The notes below the pieces were generated by a model. The model was not told the DNA's origin and ran no database searches. It saw only the letters and a program-made list of their open reading frames with translations. A DNA stretch of 64,000 nucleotides, from contig JAITUC010000006.1 of assembly GCA_031286585.1 (NCBI GenBank), positions 1-64,000 on the forward strand. The letters are read 5' to 3'. A program made the position numbers and the translations under genes. Position 1 is the first letter of the stretch. Each line of letters starts with the position of its first letter. The stretch comes from Delftia acidovorans (GTDB lineage Bacteria > Pseudomonadota > Gammaproteobacteria > Burkholderiales > Burkholderiaceae_C). Below are positions 25,870 to 34,093 of this stretch, one piece after another.

Positions 25870-26769
25870 ATGAATATCTCCTCCCGCCAGCTCGATGCCT
25901 TCATCGCCCTGGCCCAGCTCAGCAGCTTCACGCTGGCCGCGCAGCGCTGCCATCTGTCGCAGCCGGCTTTCAGTGCCCTGATCAAGGGGCTGGAAGACGG
26001 CGTGGGCGTGCGGCTGTTCGACCGCAGCACGCGCCATGTGGCGCTGACGCAGGAGGGGGCGCAGTTCCTCGATGCCGCGCAGCGCATACGCGCCGACCTG
26101 GGCGATGCCGTGCACGGCCTGCGCGAGGCGGCGGCGCTGCAGCGCGGGCGCGTGTCCATTGCCCTGCTGCCCTCGCTGGCGGCGGCCTGGCTGCCGCCCG
26201 TGCTGGCGCTGTTCCATGCGCGCCATCCGGGCATACAGCTGCAGGTGTCGGACCTGCTGTCCGAATCCTGCATCGCCCAGGTGGCCTCGGGCCAGGCCGA
26301 CCTGGCGCTGGCCGCCATCCGCGCCGACACCGAGGAGCTGCAGGCCGAATGGTTCTGCGCCGACCGGCTGCACCTGGTCTGCCGCGCCGACCATGCGCTG
26401 GCGGCCCTGCCCGCGCCGCGCATGGCCGACCTGCGGGACCAGCCCTTCATCCAGCTCGCCCGCCACAGCAGCGTGCGCCAGTACCTGGAATCGCAGGAGC
26501 AGGCGCCGCCGCTCAACACCTTGCTGGAGGTGGAGCACCTGGCCACCGTGATGGGCATGGTGCGCGCGGGCCTGGGCATCAGCGTGGTGCCGGCCCTGGC
26601 GCTGTTCCACTTCGTGCAGCCCGGCCTGGTGACGCGCCCGCTGGCCGATGCCGACCGCCAGCGCGACCTGTACCTGGTGCGCAGGCGCCAGCGCAGCCTG
26701 TCGCCGGCCGCCCAGGCCTTTCACGCGCTGGCGCTGGAGCACCGGCCCGGCGCGGGCGAGGCCGCATGA
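25870..26769 (+). CDS. LysR-family regulator divergent from the AtuA-like operon
   Basis: The protein is 299 aa with an N-terminal HTH (QLDAFIALAQLSSFTLAAQR, LSQPAFSALIKGLEDGVG) and a LysR substrate-binding domain (AALQRGRVSIALLPSLAAAW). It starts at the ATG at 25870; the frame is open from 25831 but without a ribosome site. The short 70-bp divergent region contains ATCGATTATTCGGAT, a plausible LysR target with an ATC...GAT dyad. It probably activates the AtuA-like/Bug/hydrolase genes on a pathway intermediate. It is followed by thiL in the same direction, 64 bp on, which is probably separate. Confidence 0.88.
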   Translation: MNISSRQLDAFIALAQLSSFTLAAQRCHLSQPAFSALIKGLEDGVGVRLFDRSTRHVALTQEGAQFLDAAQRIRADLGDAVHGLREAAALQRGRVSIALLPSLAAAWLPPVLALFHARHPGIQLQVSDLLSESCIAQVASGQADLALAAIRADTEELQAEWFCADRLHLVCRADHALAALPAPRMADLRDQPFIQLARHSSVRQYLESQEQAPPLNTLLEVEHLATVMGMVRAGLGISVVPALALFHFVQPGLVTRPLADADRQRDLYLVRRRQRSLSPAAQAFHALALEHRPGAGEAA

Positions 26770-26833
26770 ACAAGACAGCACACACCTCGCAGCACAATAG
26801 CCCGATCGCCAACCACCTCCGAAAGCCGCCACC

Positions 26834-27799
26834 GTGGGTGAATTCGACCTGATCCGCCGCTTCTTCCAGCGCCCCGTGCGCCGCGCCGCCCTGGGCGTGG
26901 GCGATGACTGCGCCCTGCTCGCCCCGGCGCCGGGCATGCAGCTGGCCGTCTCCAGCGACATGCTGGTCGAGGGCCGGCATTTCTTCGCCGACGTGGACCC
27001 GCGCCTGCTGGGCCACAAATCCCTGGCCGTGAACCTGTCCGACCTGGCGGCCTGCGGCGCGCGCCCGCTGGCCTTCACCCTGGCCCTGTCCCTGCCGCGC
27101 GCCGATGCAGCCTGGACCGAGGCCTTCGCAGGCGGCCTGCTGGCGCTGGCCGACGCCCACGGCTGCGAGCTGGTCGGCGGCGACACCACCCAGGGGCCCT
27201 TGAACATCTGCATCACCGTCTTCGGCGAGGTGCCGCCCGGCCAGGCCCTGCTGCGCAGCGGCGCGCGCGCGGGCGACGACATCTGGGTCAGCGGCAGCCT
27301 GGGCGATGCCCGCCTGGCGCTGGAAGCCCTGCTGGGCCACACCACCCTGCCCCCCGGCACGCTGGCCGCCGCGCGCCAGCGCCTGGAAGCGCCCACGCCG
27401 CGCGTAGCCCTGGGCCAGGCGCTGCGCGGCATTGCCAGCAGCGCGCTGGATGTGAGCGACGGCCTGCTGGGCGACCTGGGCCATATCCTCGAACAATCCC
27501 GCGTGGGCGCCAGCCTGGACACGCGCCTGGTCACGCCGCTGCTCGATGCCGGCCGGCACACGCCCCTGGCCATCGACCTGCTGCACCAGTGCACCCTGTC
27601 CGGCGGCGACGACTACGAGCTGTGCTTCACGGCCCCGGCCGACCGGCGCGATGCCGTGCAGGCCGCAGGCCGCGACAGCGCCACGCGCGTGACGCGCATA
27701 GGCTGCATCGAGGCCCCGCCCGGCCTGCGGCTGATCGGCCCGGACGGTGCGGCCATGGCGCCCCGTTGGACCTCGTTCGACCACTTCGCCGCGGCCTGA
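26834..27799 (+). CDS. thiL: Thiamine-monophosphate kinase
   Basis: The protein is 321 aa, the normal length. GEFDLIRRFF, GVGDDCALL, SSDMLVEGRHF, SLAVNLSDLAACGARP, VGGDTTQGPLNI and SSALDVSDGLLGDLGHI are the ATP and Mg-binding motifs of the AIR synthase-like fold. It starts with GTG at 26834. It phosphorylates thiamine monophosphate to thiamine diphosphate, the cofactor also needed by the transketolase encoded elsewhere in the window. It is followed 38 bp later by the DUF4139 gene. Confidence 0.97.
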   Translation: MGEFDLIRRFFQRPVRRAALGVGDDCALLAPAPGMQLAVSSDMLVEGRHFFADVDPRLLGHKSLAVNLSDLAACGARPLAFTLALSLPRADAAWTEAFAGGLLALADAHGCELVGGDTTQGPLNICITVFGEVPPGQALLRSGARAGDDIWVSGSLGDARLALEALLGHTTLPPGTLAAARQRLEAPTPRVALGQALRGIASSALDVSDGLLGDLGHILEQSRVGASLDTRLVTPLLDAGRHTPLAIDLLHQCTLSGGDDYELCFTAPADRRDAVQAAGRDSATRVTRIGCIEAPPGLRLIGPDGAAMAPRWTSFDHFAAA

Positions 27800-27837
27800 C
27801 GCCGCGCCCGACCACTTTCATCCGAGAAGGACTGCCC

Positions 27838-29481
27838 ATGGTTCAACGCTCCGCCCTGCCCGCCCTCTCTGTCCTGGCCGCCGCCTGCTTCCTGCTGGCA
27901 GGCACCCCGGTCCAGGCCCAGGCACCAGCCCAGGAAGCCACCATCGCCCGCGCGCCCATCGCACGCGTCACCCTGTATCCGGGCGTGGCATCGGTGGAGC
28001 GCACGGCGCGCATCACGGCCGCCACGCGCCAGCTGGTGTTCGAATGTCTGCCCGGCTCCATCGACCCGCAGAGCCTGCAGGTCAGCGCCGATGCCGGCGT
28101 GCGCCTGGGCGACTACAAGCTGCAGCTGCAGCCGCGCGAACTGGCCTCCAAGGCCTGCGCCAGCCCGCTGGAGCAGCAGATCCGCACGCTGGAAGACCAA
28201 CTGGCCGCGCTGGAGGCCGACGAGTCCGCCGCCAAGCTCGTGGGCGACTACCTGCAAGGCCTGGCCAAGCCCGGCGATGACGCCAAGGCCCCTGCCCTGC
28301 CCGCCGCCAGCCAGCTGGGCGCCGCCACCGAGGCGCTGCGCAGCACCAGCCGCGGCAACACGCTGCGCGCCCACCAGATCCTGCGGCAAAAGCAGGCGCT
28401 GCAGGAGCAGCTCAGGCCGCTGCAGCTGGAGCGCGACCGCACGGGCGCGGGCAATGCCCAGGTCATGAAGGTCACCGTGCAACTGGCCAGCCCGGCCGAT
28501 GCCAATGTGCAGCTCACCTACCAGGTGCGCGGCCCGAGCTGGCAGCCCACCTACCGCGCCCAGCTGGACCCGGCCAAGGGCACGGTGGCCATCGAACGCC
28601 TGGCCCTGGTGGCCCAGAACAGCGGCGAGGACTGGAGCCAGGTGCAGCTGCTGCTGTCCACGGGCCAGCCATCGCGCAGCACGCAGGGCCGCCTGCCCAA
28701 TCCCTGGATCCTCGATGTGGAGCGGCCGCGCCCCGTGGCAGTTGCAGCGGCGGCGGCACCGGCAGCCCCTGCTCCAATGATGATGGAGCGCTCGCGCAAG
28801 TCCGCGGCGGCCGACGCGCCCGAACTGCCGGTGCTCGATGTATCCAGCATCAATACCGCCTACGCCACGCAGTTCTCCGTGCCCTACCGCATCAGCGTGC
28901 CCTCCAGCAGCGAACGCGTGACCCTGGCCCTGGGCGCGCAGACCCTGCCGGCCACCCTGATCACGCGCACGGCGCCCGCCGTGGAAGAGGCCGCCTACCT
29001 GGTGGCCCAGTTGGCCGTGCCGGCGGGCGTGTGGCCCGCAGGCCCCGTGGCCCTGTTCCGCGATGGCGCCTTTGCCGGCCAGGGCCGGCTGGACTTCGGC
29101 AACGCCGCTGCGCTGGCCCAGGGCCTGTCCTTCGGGCGCGACGACAAGGTGGTGGTGCGCAACCTGCCCGTGGACTCGGCCACGGGCAGCGGCGGCCTGC
29201 TCAGCAGCAGCACCGAGCGCCAGGTCACGCGGCGCTTCCAGGTGGACAACCGCCATGACCGCGCCATCGAGCTGCAGGTGGTGGACGCGGCACCCGTCTC
29301 GCGCAACGACCAGATCCGCGTACAGTCCCAATACAACCCGCAGCCAGCCACCACGCGCTGGAACGACCGCAACGGCATGGTCGCCTGGCAGCAGACGCTG
29401 GCGGCCGGCGCCAGCGCCAGCTTCGAGGCCCGCCACCAGATCCGCCATCCGCAGGATCTGCAGGTCGAGGAACGCCAGTAA
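27838..29481 (+). CDS. DUF4139 / mucoidy-inhibitor MuiA-family exported protein
   Basis: The protein is 547 aa with a signal peptide (ALPALSVLAAACFLLAG, cleavage near VQAQA). An N-terminal DUF4140-like beta domain (IARVTLYPGVASVERTA), a coiled-coil linker (about 100-200: LEQQIRTLEDQLAALEADE) and a C-terminal DUF4139 domain follow. The C-terminal domain includes LTYQVRGPSWQPTYRAQLD and WSQVQLLLSTGQPSR. An AGAAGGAC ribosome site precedes 27838. The family is conserved but its function is not established. A strong hairpin follows the stop. Confidence 0.85.
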   Translation: MVQRSALPALSVLAAACFLLAGTPVQAQAPAQEATIARAPIARVTLYPGVASVERTARITAATRQLVFECLPGSIDPQSLQVSADAGVRLGDYKLQLQPRELASKACASPLEQQIRTLEDQLAALEADESAAKLVGDYLQGLAKPGDDAKAPALPAASQLGAATEALRSTSRGNTLRAHQILRQKQALQEQLRPLQLERDRTGAGNAQVMKVTVQLASPADANVQLTYQVRGPSWQPTYRAQLDPAKGTVAIERLALVAQNSGEDWSQVQLLLSTGQPSRSTQGRLPNPWILDVERPRPVAVAAAAAPAAPAPMMMERSRKSAAADAPELPVLDVSSINTAYATQFSVPYRISVPSSSERVTLALGAQTLPATLITRTAPAVEEAAYLVAQLAVPAGVWPAGPVALFRDGAFAGQGRLDFGNAAALAQGLSFGRDDKVVVRNLPVDSATGSGGLLSSSTERQVTRRFQVDNRHDRAIELQVVDAAPVSRNDQIRVQSQYNPQPATTRWNDRNGMVAWQQTLAAGASASFEARHQIRHPQDLQVEERQ

Positions 29482-29517
29482 GGCGCCCCCGGGCGCCCCT
29501 GGACGCCCGGGGGCGCC
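29482..29517 (+). terminator. GC-rich terminator hairpin after the DUF4139 gene
   Basis: GGCGCCCCCGGGCG pairs perfectly with CGCCCGGGGGCGCC (14 bp) around an 8-base loop, directly after the stop codon. No long U-tract follows (GCTTATG), so termination may be partial and allow some read-through to pgpA. Confidence 0.7.
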
Positions 29518-29532
29518 GCTTATGATCACGGC

Positions 29533-30117
29533 ATGAGTGACGCGCCGCTGCGGCCGGAGGTTTCCGGCACCCCTGACCCGACTGGCTTTTCCACGGCAAA
29601 GCCGCCGCCGGGCGGCATGGCGCGCCCCACGCTGGAATTCATGATGTCCCACCCGGCCCACTTCATCGCCATGGGGCTGGGTTCGGGCCTGGGGCGCATC
29701 GCGCCCGGCACCGTGGGCACGCTGTGGGCCTGGCTGTCCTTCCTGCTGCTGCAGCACTGGTTCACGCCCCAGCAGATCGGCCTGCTGATCGCGGGCAGCA
29801 TTCCACTGGGCTGGTGGGCCTGCACGGTCACGGCGCGCCACATGCGCGTGGCCGACCCCGGCAACCTGGTCTGGGACGAGATCGTGGCCTTCTGGCTGGT
29901 GCTGTGGCTGGTCATGCCCACGGGCTTCTGGGGCCAGCTCATCGCCTTCGCGCTGTTCCGCTTCTTCGACGCCGCCAAGCCCCAGCCCGTCAAATGGGCG
30001 GACCGGTGTTTCAAGGGCTTCGGCTGGCGCGGCGGCTGGGGGATCATGTTCGATGACCTGGTTGCGGCCTTCTGCACGCTGCTGGTCATCGCACTGTGGC
30101 GGCATTTCATGGGCTGA
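29533..30117 (+). CDS. pgpA: Phosphatidylglycerophosphatase A
   Basis: This is a membrane protein of 194 aa. A Pro/Gly-rich N-terminal tail (about 35 residues) precedes the PgpA core. The core shows HFIAMGLGSGLGRIAPGTVGTLWAW and, after the second membrane segment, NLVWDEIVAFWLVLW, with the conserved WDE of the active site, then FALFRFFDAAKPQPV. It dephosphorylates phosphatidylglycerophosphate to phosphatidylglycerol in the inner membrane. pncC follows 10 bp later, so the two are cotranscribed. Confidence 0.96.
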   Translation: MSDAPLRPEVSGTPDPTGFSTAKPPPGGMARPTLEFMMSHPAHFIAMGLGSGLGRIAPGTVGTLWAWLSFLLLQHWFTPQQIGLLIAGSIPLGWWACTVTARHMRVADPGNLVWDEIVAFWLVLWLVMPTGFWGQLIAFALFRFFDAAKPQPVKWADRCFKGFGWRGGWGIMFDDLVAAFCTLLVIALWRHFMG

Positions 30118-30127
30118 AGGAGCTGGC

Positions 30128-30619
30128 ATGAGCGCATCCAACGAACTCGTCGAGACCCTGGCAGCGCTGCTGCTGCAGCGCGGCTGGATGCTGGCCACGG
30201 CAGAAAGCTGCACGGGCGGCATGATCGCCGCGGCCTGCACGGACCGCGCCGGGTCCAGCGAATGGTTCGAGCGCGGCTTTGTGAGCTACTCCAACGCGGC
30301 CAAGCACGACCTGCTGGGCGTGCACGAGGCGCTGATCGCCGAGCACGGCGCCGTGAGCGAGCCCGTGGCGCGCGCCATGGCCGAGGGCGCCGTCGCCCAT
30401 TCACGCGCGCAGTGCAGCGTGGCCGTGACAGGCGTGGCCGGGCCGGGCGGCGGCAGCGCCGCCAAGCCCGTGGGCACGGTCTGGTTCGGCTGGAGCGTAT
30501 ACGGCAGCACGCACAGCGAATGCCTGCGCTTTGACGGCGACCGCGCCGCCGTGCGCCAGGCCACCATGGTCCATGCCCTGAAGCGCCTCAATGCGCTGAT
30601 CAGCGCAAGGCTTTTATGA
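30128..30619 (+). CDS. pncC: Nicotinamide-nucleotide amidohydrolase (CinA C-terminal family)
   Basis: The protein is 163 aa, the stand-alone CinA C-terminal domain. LATAESCTGGMIAAACTDRAGSS, GFVSYSNAAKHDLLGV and VAVTGVAGPGGG are the family motifs, including the catalytic Ser in ESCTGG. It hydrolyses nicotinamide mononucleotide to nicotinate mononucleotide and ammonia in NAD recycling. An AAGGAGCTGGC ribosome site precedes 30128. Its 3' end overlaps the end of the convergent XRE regulator by 20 bp. Confidence 0.95.
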   Translation: MSASNELVETLAALLLQRGWMLATAESCTGGMIAAACTDRAGSSEWFERGFVSYSNAAKHDLLGVHEALIAEHGAVSEPVARAMAEGAVAHSRAQCSVAVTGVAGPGGGSAAKPVGTVWFGWSVYGSTHSECLRFDGDRAAVRQATMVHALKRLNALISARLL

Positions 30620-30914
30620 GCCGGTGCGCGATCTCCTGCAGCGGTGCAGGCAGGGCGCGGTAGCTTTCCAGCAGGCGCTGCTCGTCCACGGGCAGCGGCG
30701 CGTTGTCGTCTTCCAGACCGGCCGTCAGCTCCAGCGCCGTGGTCTGCAGCGCCAGGGCCACGCGGGCCAGGGTGTCGTTCTTGAGGGTGCGGATGGCCCC
30801 CGATTCGATCTGCGACACGGCCGAGGCCGTGATGCCCGCCGCCTCGGCCAGCCGGCCCTGGGTCATGCCCAGTTCGGCGCGGCGGGCGCGTATGCGTTCA
30901 CCGATGTGCTTCAT
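30600..30914 (-). CDS. Small XRE-family (Cro/CI-type) transcriptional regulator
   Basis: The protein is 104 aa with a Cro/CI helix-turn-helix at residues ~5-60: GERIRARRAELGMTQGRLAE, then AAGITASAVSQIESGAIRTL. A short helical tail containing LLESYRALPAPLQEIAHRLI follows and may dimerise. The ATG at 30914 starts right at the HTH; an upstream TTG at 30935 is unlikely. It lies downstream of the YecA/SEC-C gene on the same strand, 39 bp away, and may be cotranscribed. Targets are unknown. Confidence 0.85.
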   Translation of the reverse strand: MKHIGERIRARRAELGMTQGRLAEAAGITASAVSQIESGAIRTLKNDTLARVALALQTTALELTAGLEDDNAPLPVDEQRLLESYRALPAPLQEIAHRLIKALR

Positions 30915-30953
30915 GGCCTGGAGCCCCGTTGGCAAAACCTGTGATTGCGGCGC

Positions 30954-31793
30954 TCAGGCGCCGTGGCACTTCTTGAACTTCTTGCCGCTGCCGCAGCTGC
31001 AGGGGTCGTTGCGGCCGGGCTGTTCGCCCTTGACCACGGCCTCCACGCGCGGGCCCATGCTGCGCCACAGCTGGCGCAGGTCATAGACGGCCCAGACGGC
31101 TTCGCCAAATGCATCCACACGCTCCTGGCTGGTGGAGGCCGGGCCGGCTTCGTCGTACAGATTCAATTCGGGCTCGCCAGTGTCGTCTTCGGTCAGATCG
31201 ACCACGAATTCCATGGCGGCATCCAGCCACTGGGCGGCTTCCTTGTCACGGGGAGCGGCCCATTCCTCGGCCCAGTTCTCCACCACGAACATAAAGCCCA
31301 ATGCCCAGACCTGGGCGAAGGAGGGCACTTCCTCGTCTTCGACTTCCTTGCGCTCGGCCTCGGGCAGCATCAGGATGGCGCCGCGCGTATCCAGCACTTC
31401 GGGCTGGAAAGCAGTGTCATCGGCCAGAGACTTCACCTCGGTGTCCAGCTGGGTGCGGATCTCGTCCACGCGGCGCTGCGCCAGCTCCAGGAAACGGGCT
31501 TGCTGCTCGGCGCTGGCAAACACTTCCAGTTGGTGCAGGGGCTGGCCGTCGGCCACTTCCAGGTCTTCACCGTCGCCCAGCAGCATGGGCAGCCATTCGC
31601 CCACGGAGATAGGGCGGCGGGTACAGACCACGGCGGTCAGAAAGCCGTCGCAGAATTCCCACTGCGGCACTTCTTCGGAGCGCTCGCGCAGGCTGTCCAG
31701 CAGCTCGTCCAGCTCTTGCAGCTCCTCGTTGCTGAGGGCGTGTTGGGCGGTGTCGGTCTCGTTATCCGAGGTGGTTGGTGTGTGGTTTTCCAT
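30954..31793 (-). CDS. YecA/UPF0149-family protein with C-terminal SEC-C zinc motif
   Basis: The protein is 279 aa. An acidic N-terminal region (residues ~20-60, LSNEELQELDELLDSLRERS) and an UPF0149 domain (GFLTAVVC, ISVGEWLP, WALGFMFVVENWAEEW) are followed by a C-terminal SEC-C motif, PGRNDPCSCGSGKKFKKCHG, with the CxCx8CH zinc ligands. SEC-C metal-binding tails occur on SecA and ribosome-associated YecA proteins, suggesting a role in protein export or ribosome contact. Function is otherwise unassigned. Confidence 0.9.
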   Translation of the reverse strand: MENHTPTTSDNETDTAQHALSNEELQELDELLDSLRERSEEVPQWEFCDGFLTAVVCTRRPISVGEWLPMLLGDGEDLEVADGQPLHQLEVFASAEQQARFLELAQRRVDEIRTQLDTEVKSLADDTAFQPEVLDTRGAILMLPEAERKEVEDEEVPSFAQVWALGFMFVVENWAEEWAAPRDKEAAQWLDAAMEFVVDLTEDDTGEPELNLYDEAGPASTSQERVDAFGEAVWAVYDLRQLWRSMGPRVEAVVKGEQPGRNDPCSCGSGKKFKKCHGA

Positions 31794-31964
31794 GGCGAAG
31801 TCCTGCGCGTCAAAGGCTTTTATGATCGCCCCGCAGACATCGACAGGTCAGCTGACCTGGTTTCCCGCCGGGCATGGGCCGCACGCGCTTTCCGCGCCAG
31901 CCGAAGGCCGGCAGTGTAGCCGGCCACCCATGACCGTGCACCCTACACAGGAGTTCGAGCAGCT

Positions 31965-33686
31965 ATGGCTTCCCCCTCTTCCCGCAGCGCGGGCCTTTTT
32001 CCGGTGCGCTACACCACGCTGGTGCTGTGCCTGCTGGGTGGTTTTTTCTGCCTGGCAATGGCGCTGAACTATGCACCGCTGTGGTGGGGCCTGGCCGCCG
32101 CCGTGCTGCTGGCGCTGTCCGCGCTGGGCTTGTATGACCTGTGCCAGACCCGCCACTCGATCTTGCGCAACTACCCGGTGCTGGGCCATTTGCGCTTTAT
32201 GTTCGAGTACATCCGCCCCGAGATGCGCCAGTACTTCATCGAGTCGGACAACGAAAACCTGCCTTTCTCGCGTGCCCAGCGCTCCCTGGTCTACCAGCGC
32301 AGCAAGGGTGAGCCCGACAGCCGCCCCTTCGGCACGCAAATGGATGTGAGTGCGGATGGCTACGAGTGGGTCAACCATTCCATGCAGCCGTCCCAGTTGG
32401 GCAGCCATGACTTCCGCACCTGGATTGGTGGCCAGCCCGGCCAGCCGCTGGAGGGCGCTGCCGCCTGCACCCAGCCCTACCACGCCAGCGTCTTCAACAT
32501 CTCGGCCATGAGCTTTGGCGCGCTGTCTGCCAATGCCGTGCTGGCACTGAACCAGGGCGCCAAGGCCGGTGGCTTTGCACATGACACGGGCGAGGGCTCC
32601 ATCAGCCAGTACCACCGCGTGCATGGCGGGGATCTGATCTGGGAAATCGGCTCGGGATATTTTGGGTGCCGCAACGATGATGGCACATTCAACGCCGAAA
32701 AATTCAGCGCCAATGCCTGTGACCCACAGGTCAAGATGATTGAGCTCAAGCTCAGCCAGGGCGCCAAGCCCGGCCACGGCGGCATGCTGCTGGGCGCCAA
32801 GGTCACGCCCGAGATAGCGGCCGCGCGCGGCGTGCCCGTGGGCGTGGACTGCATCAGCCCGTCCAGCCACAGCGCCTTCAGGACACCCGTGGAGATGATG
32901 CATTTCATCGCCCGGCTGCGCGAGAAGTCGGGCGGCAAGCCCACGGGCTTCAAGTTCTGCGTGGGCCATCCCTGGGAGTGGTTCGCCATCGTCAAGGCCA
33001 TGCAGGAGACGGGCATCACGCCGGACTTCATCGTGGTCGATGGCGCCGAGGGCGGCACGGGCGCGGCGCCGGTGGAGTTCACCGACCACGTGGGCGTGCC
33101 GCTGCAGGAAGGGCTGCTGCTGGTGCACAACACGCTGATCGGCGTGGGCCTGCGCCACCGCATCAAGATCGGCGCGGCCGGCAAGGTGATCACGGCCTTC
33201 GACATCGCGCGCATGATGGCGCTGGGCGCCGACTGGTGCAATGCCGGGCGCGGCTTCATGATGGCCCTGGGCTGCATCCAGGCGCAGAACTGCCACACCG
33301 GCCACTGCCCCACGGGCGTGGCCACGCAGGACGCGGCGCGCCAGAAGGCCCTGGTCGTGCCCGACAAGGCCACGCGCGTGGCCAATTTCCATGACAAGAC
33401 CCTGCATGCGCTGCAGGAACTGGTGCAGGCCGCAGGCCTGGAGCACCCTTGCGACATCACGGCCCACCACATCGTGCGGCGCATCTCGGACACCGAGGTG
33501 CGGCAGCTGGCCAACCTGGTCCTGCGCGTGGAGCCCGGCGCGCTGCTGGGGCCGCTGGACAAGCAGCACAGCGTGTTCAAGCTCTACTGGCCGGGCGCCA
33601 GCGCCCACACCTTCCAGTTCGCGCCGCCCACGCTCAAGCCTTCGGCGCCGCAGGCCAAGGCGCAGGCGGCTGGCCAGGGTGCCTAG
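31965..33686 (+). CDS. FMN-binding glutamate synthase-family protein
   Basis: The protein is 573 aa. Two N-terminal hydrophobic segments (residues ~18-60) anchor it to the inner membrane. The rest is the GltB-like FMN TIM barrel: SAMSFGALSANAVLALN-like NISAMSFGALSANAV, FDTGEGSIS-like AHDTGEGSIS, GGMLLGAKV, VDGAEGGTGAAP and the 3Fe-4S ligand pattern C-x5-C-x4-C (GCIQAQNCHTGHCP). It lacks the glutaminase domain of true glutamate synthase, so it is an orphan Fe-S flavoprotein oxidoreductase of unknown substrate. It is followed by the iron-linked DUF3649 operon, with a promoter region of about 110 bp between. Confidence 0.9.
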   Translation: MASPSSRSAGLFPVRYTTLVLCLLGGFFCLAMALNYAPLWWGLAAAVLLALSALGLYDLCQTRHSILRNYPVLGHLRFMFEYIRPEMRQYFIESDNENLPFSRAQRSLVYQRSKGEPDSRPFGTQMDVSADGYEWVNHSMQPSQLGSHDFRTWIGGQPGQPLEGAAACTQPYHASVFNISAMSFGALSANAVLALNQGAKAGGFAHDTGEGSISQYHRVHGGDLIWEIGSGYFGCRNDDGTFNAEKFSANACDPQVKMIELKLSQGAKPGHGGMLLGAKVTPEIAAARGVPVGVDCISPSSHSAFRTPVEMMHFIARLREKSGGKPTGFKFCVGHPWEWFAIVKAMQETGITPDFIVVDGAEGGTGAAPVEFTDHVGVPLQEGLLLVHNTLIGVGLRHRIKIGAAGKVITAFDIARMMALGADWCNAGRGFMMALGCIQAQNCHTGHCPTGVATQDAARQKALVVPDKATRVANFHDKTLHALQELVQAAGLEHPCDITAHHIVRRISDTEVRQLANLVLRVEPGALLGPLDKQHSVFKLYWPGASAHTFQFAPPTLKPSAPQAKAQAAGQGA

Positions 33687-33793
33687 AAGCGCCACGCAGA
33701 GACAGGCGCCACAGACCACAGCCGATTACAGATTTTGACAACCCTCGGGGATAATGCGCCCCGAGAACTTGGTGCACAACTGTATTTTTCTGT

Positions 33794-33812
33794 GTAAATG
33801 AAAACTATTTTG
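33794..33812 (+). promoter_or_regulatory. Possible Fur box overlapping the DUF3649 start
   Basis: GTAAATGAAAACTATTTTG matches 12 of 19 positions of the E. coli Fur consensus, with the core AATGA..A...ATT well placed. It overlaps the start codon at 33798. Iron control of this operon is plausible given its gene content, but the match is imperfect. Confidence 0.35.
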
Positions 33813-34076
33813 GTTCGCATTGCGGCCGCCATCTTTGGCGGCTATGCCTTCACCTGGGGCTTCATCGCCCTGGGCGTGGTGCTGATGTTTGCCGCCGGAA
33901 TGGAGTTCCACGATGCCGAGCATCTGGGCTACATCCTCGGCTTCCTGGTGTTTCTGACGGTGTTCCTCTGGGCCTTTGCCGCCCAGAGCCTCCCGCGCGT
34001 CTGGGCCGTGCTGGCCGGTGGCGGCATGGTCATGACCGGCTGCGCATCGCTGCTGCAGCAGATGCTGCTGCCCTGA
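33798..34076 (+). CDS. DUF3649 small membrane protein (iron uptake-associated)
   Basis: The protein is 92 aa with three hydrophobic helices (AAAIFGGYAFTWGFIALGVVL, YILGFLVFLTVFLWAFA, VLAGGGMVMTGCASLL). GGYAFTWGF and VFLWAFAA are typical of the DUF3649 family, which sits with PepSY-membrane and DUF3325 genes in iron-regulated operons. It is the first gene of three, 17 bp before the PepSY gene. The exact role in siderophore-iron handling is not known. Confidence 0.8.
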   Translation: MKTILVRIAAAIFGGYAFTWGFIALGVVLMFAAGMEFHDAEHLGYILGFLVFLTVFLWAFAAQSLPRVWAVLAGGGMVMTGCASLLQQMLLP

Positions 34077-34093
34077 TCCGGAGATCGCTTCCC

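Noticed and set aside
26834..27799. Considered whether thiL is in the LysR/AtuA operon
   Set aside because: It is on the opposite strand from that operon and 64 bp after the LysR gene; thiL and the following genes are a separate housekeeping run.
27613..30240. Long minus-strand frame (875 codons) opposite the DUF4139, pgpA and pncC genes
   Set aside because: It runs antisense across three conserved genes, and its product is low-complexity.
31848..33719. Minus-strand frame (623 codons) opposite the FMN glutamate-synthase-like gene
   Set aside because: It is an antisense shadow of a gene with clear FMN and Fe-S motifs.
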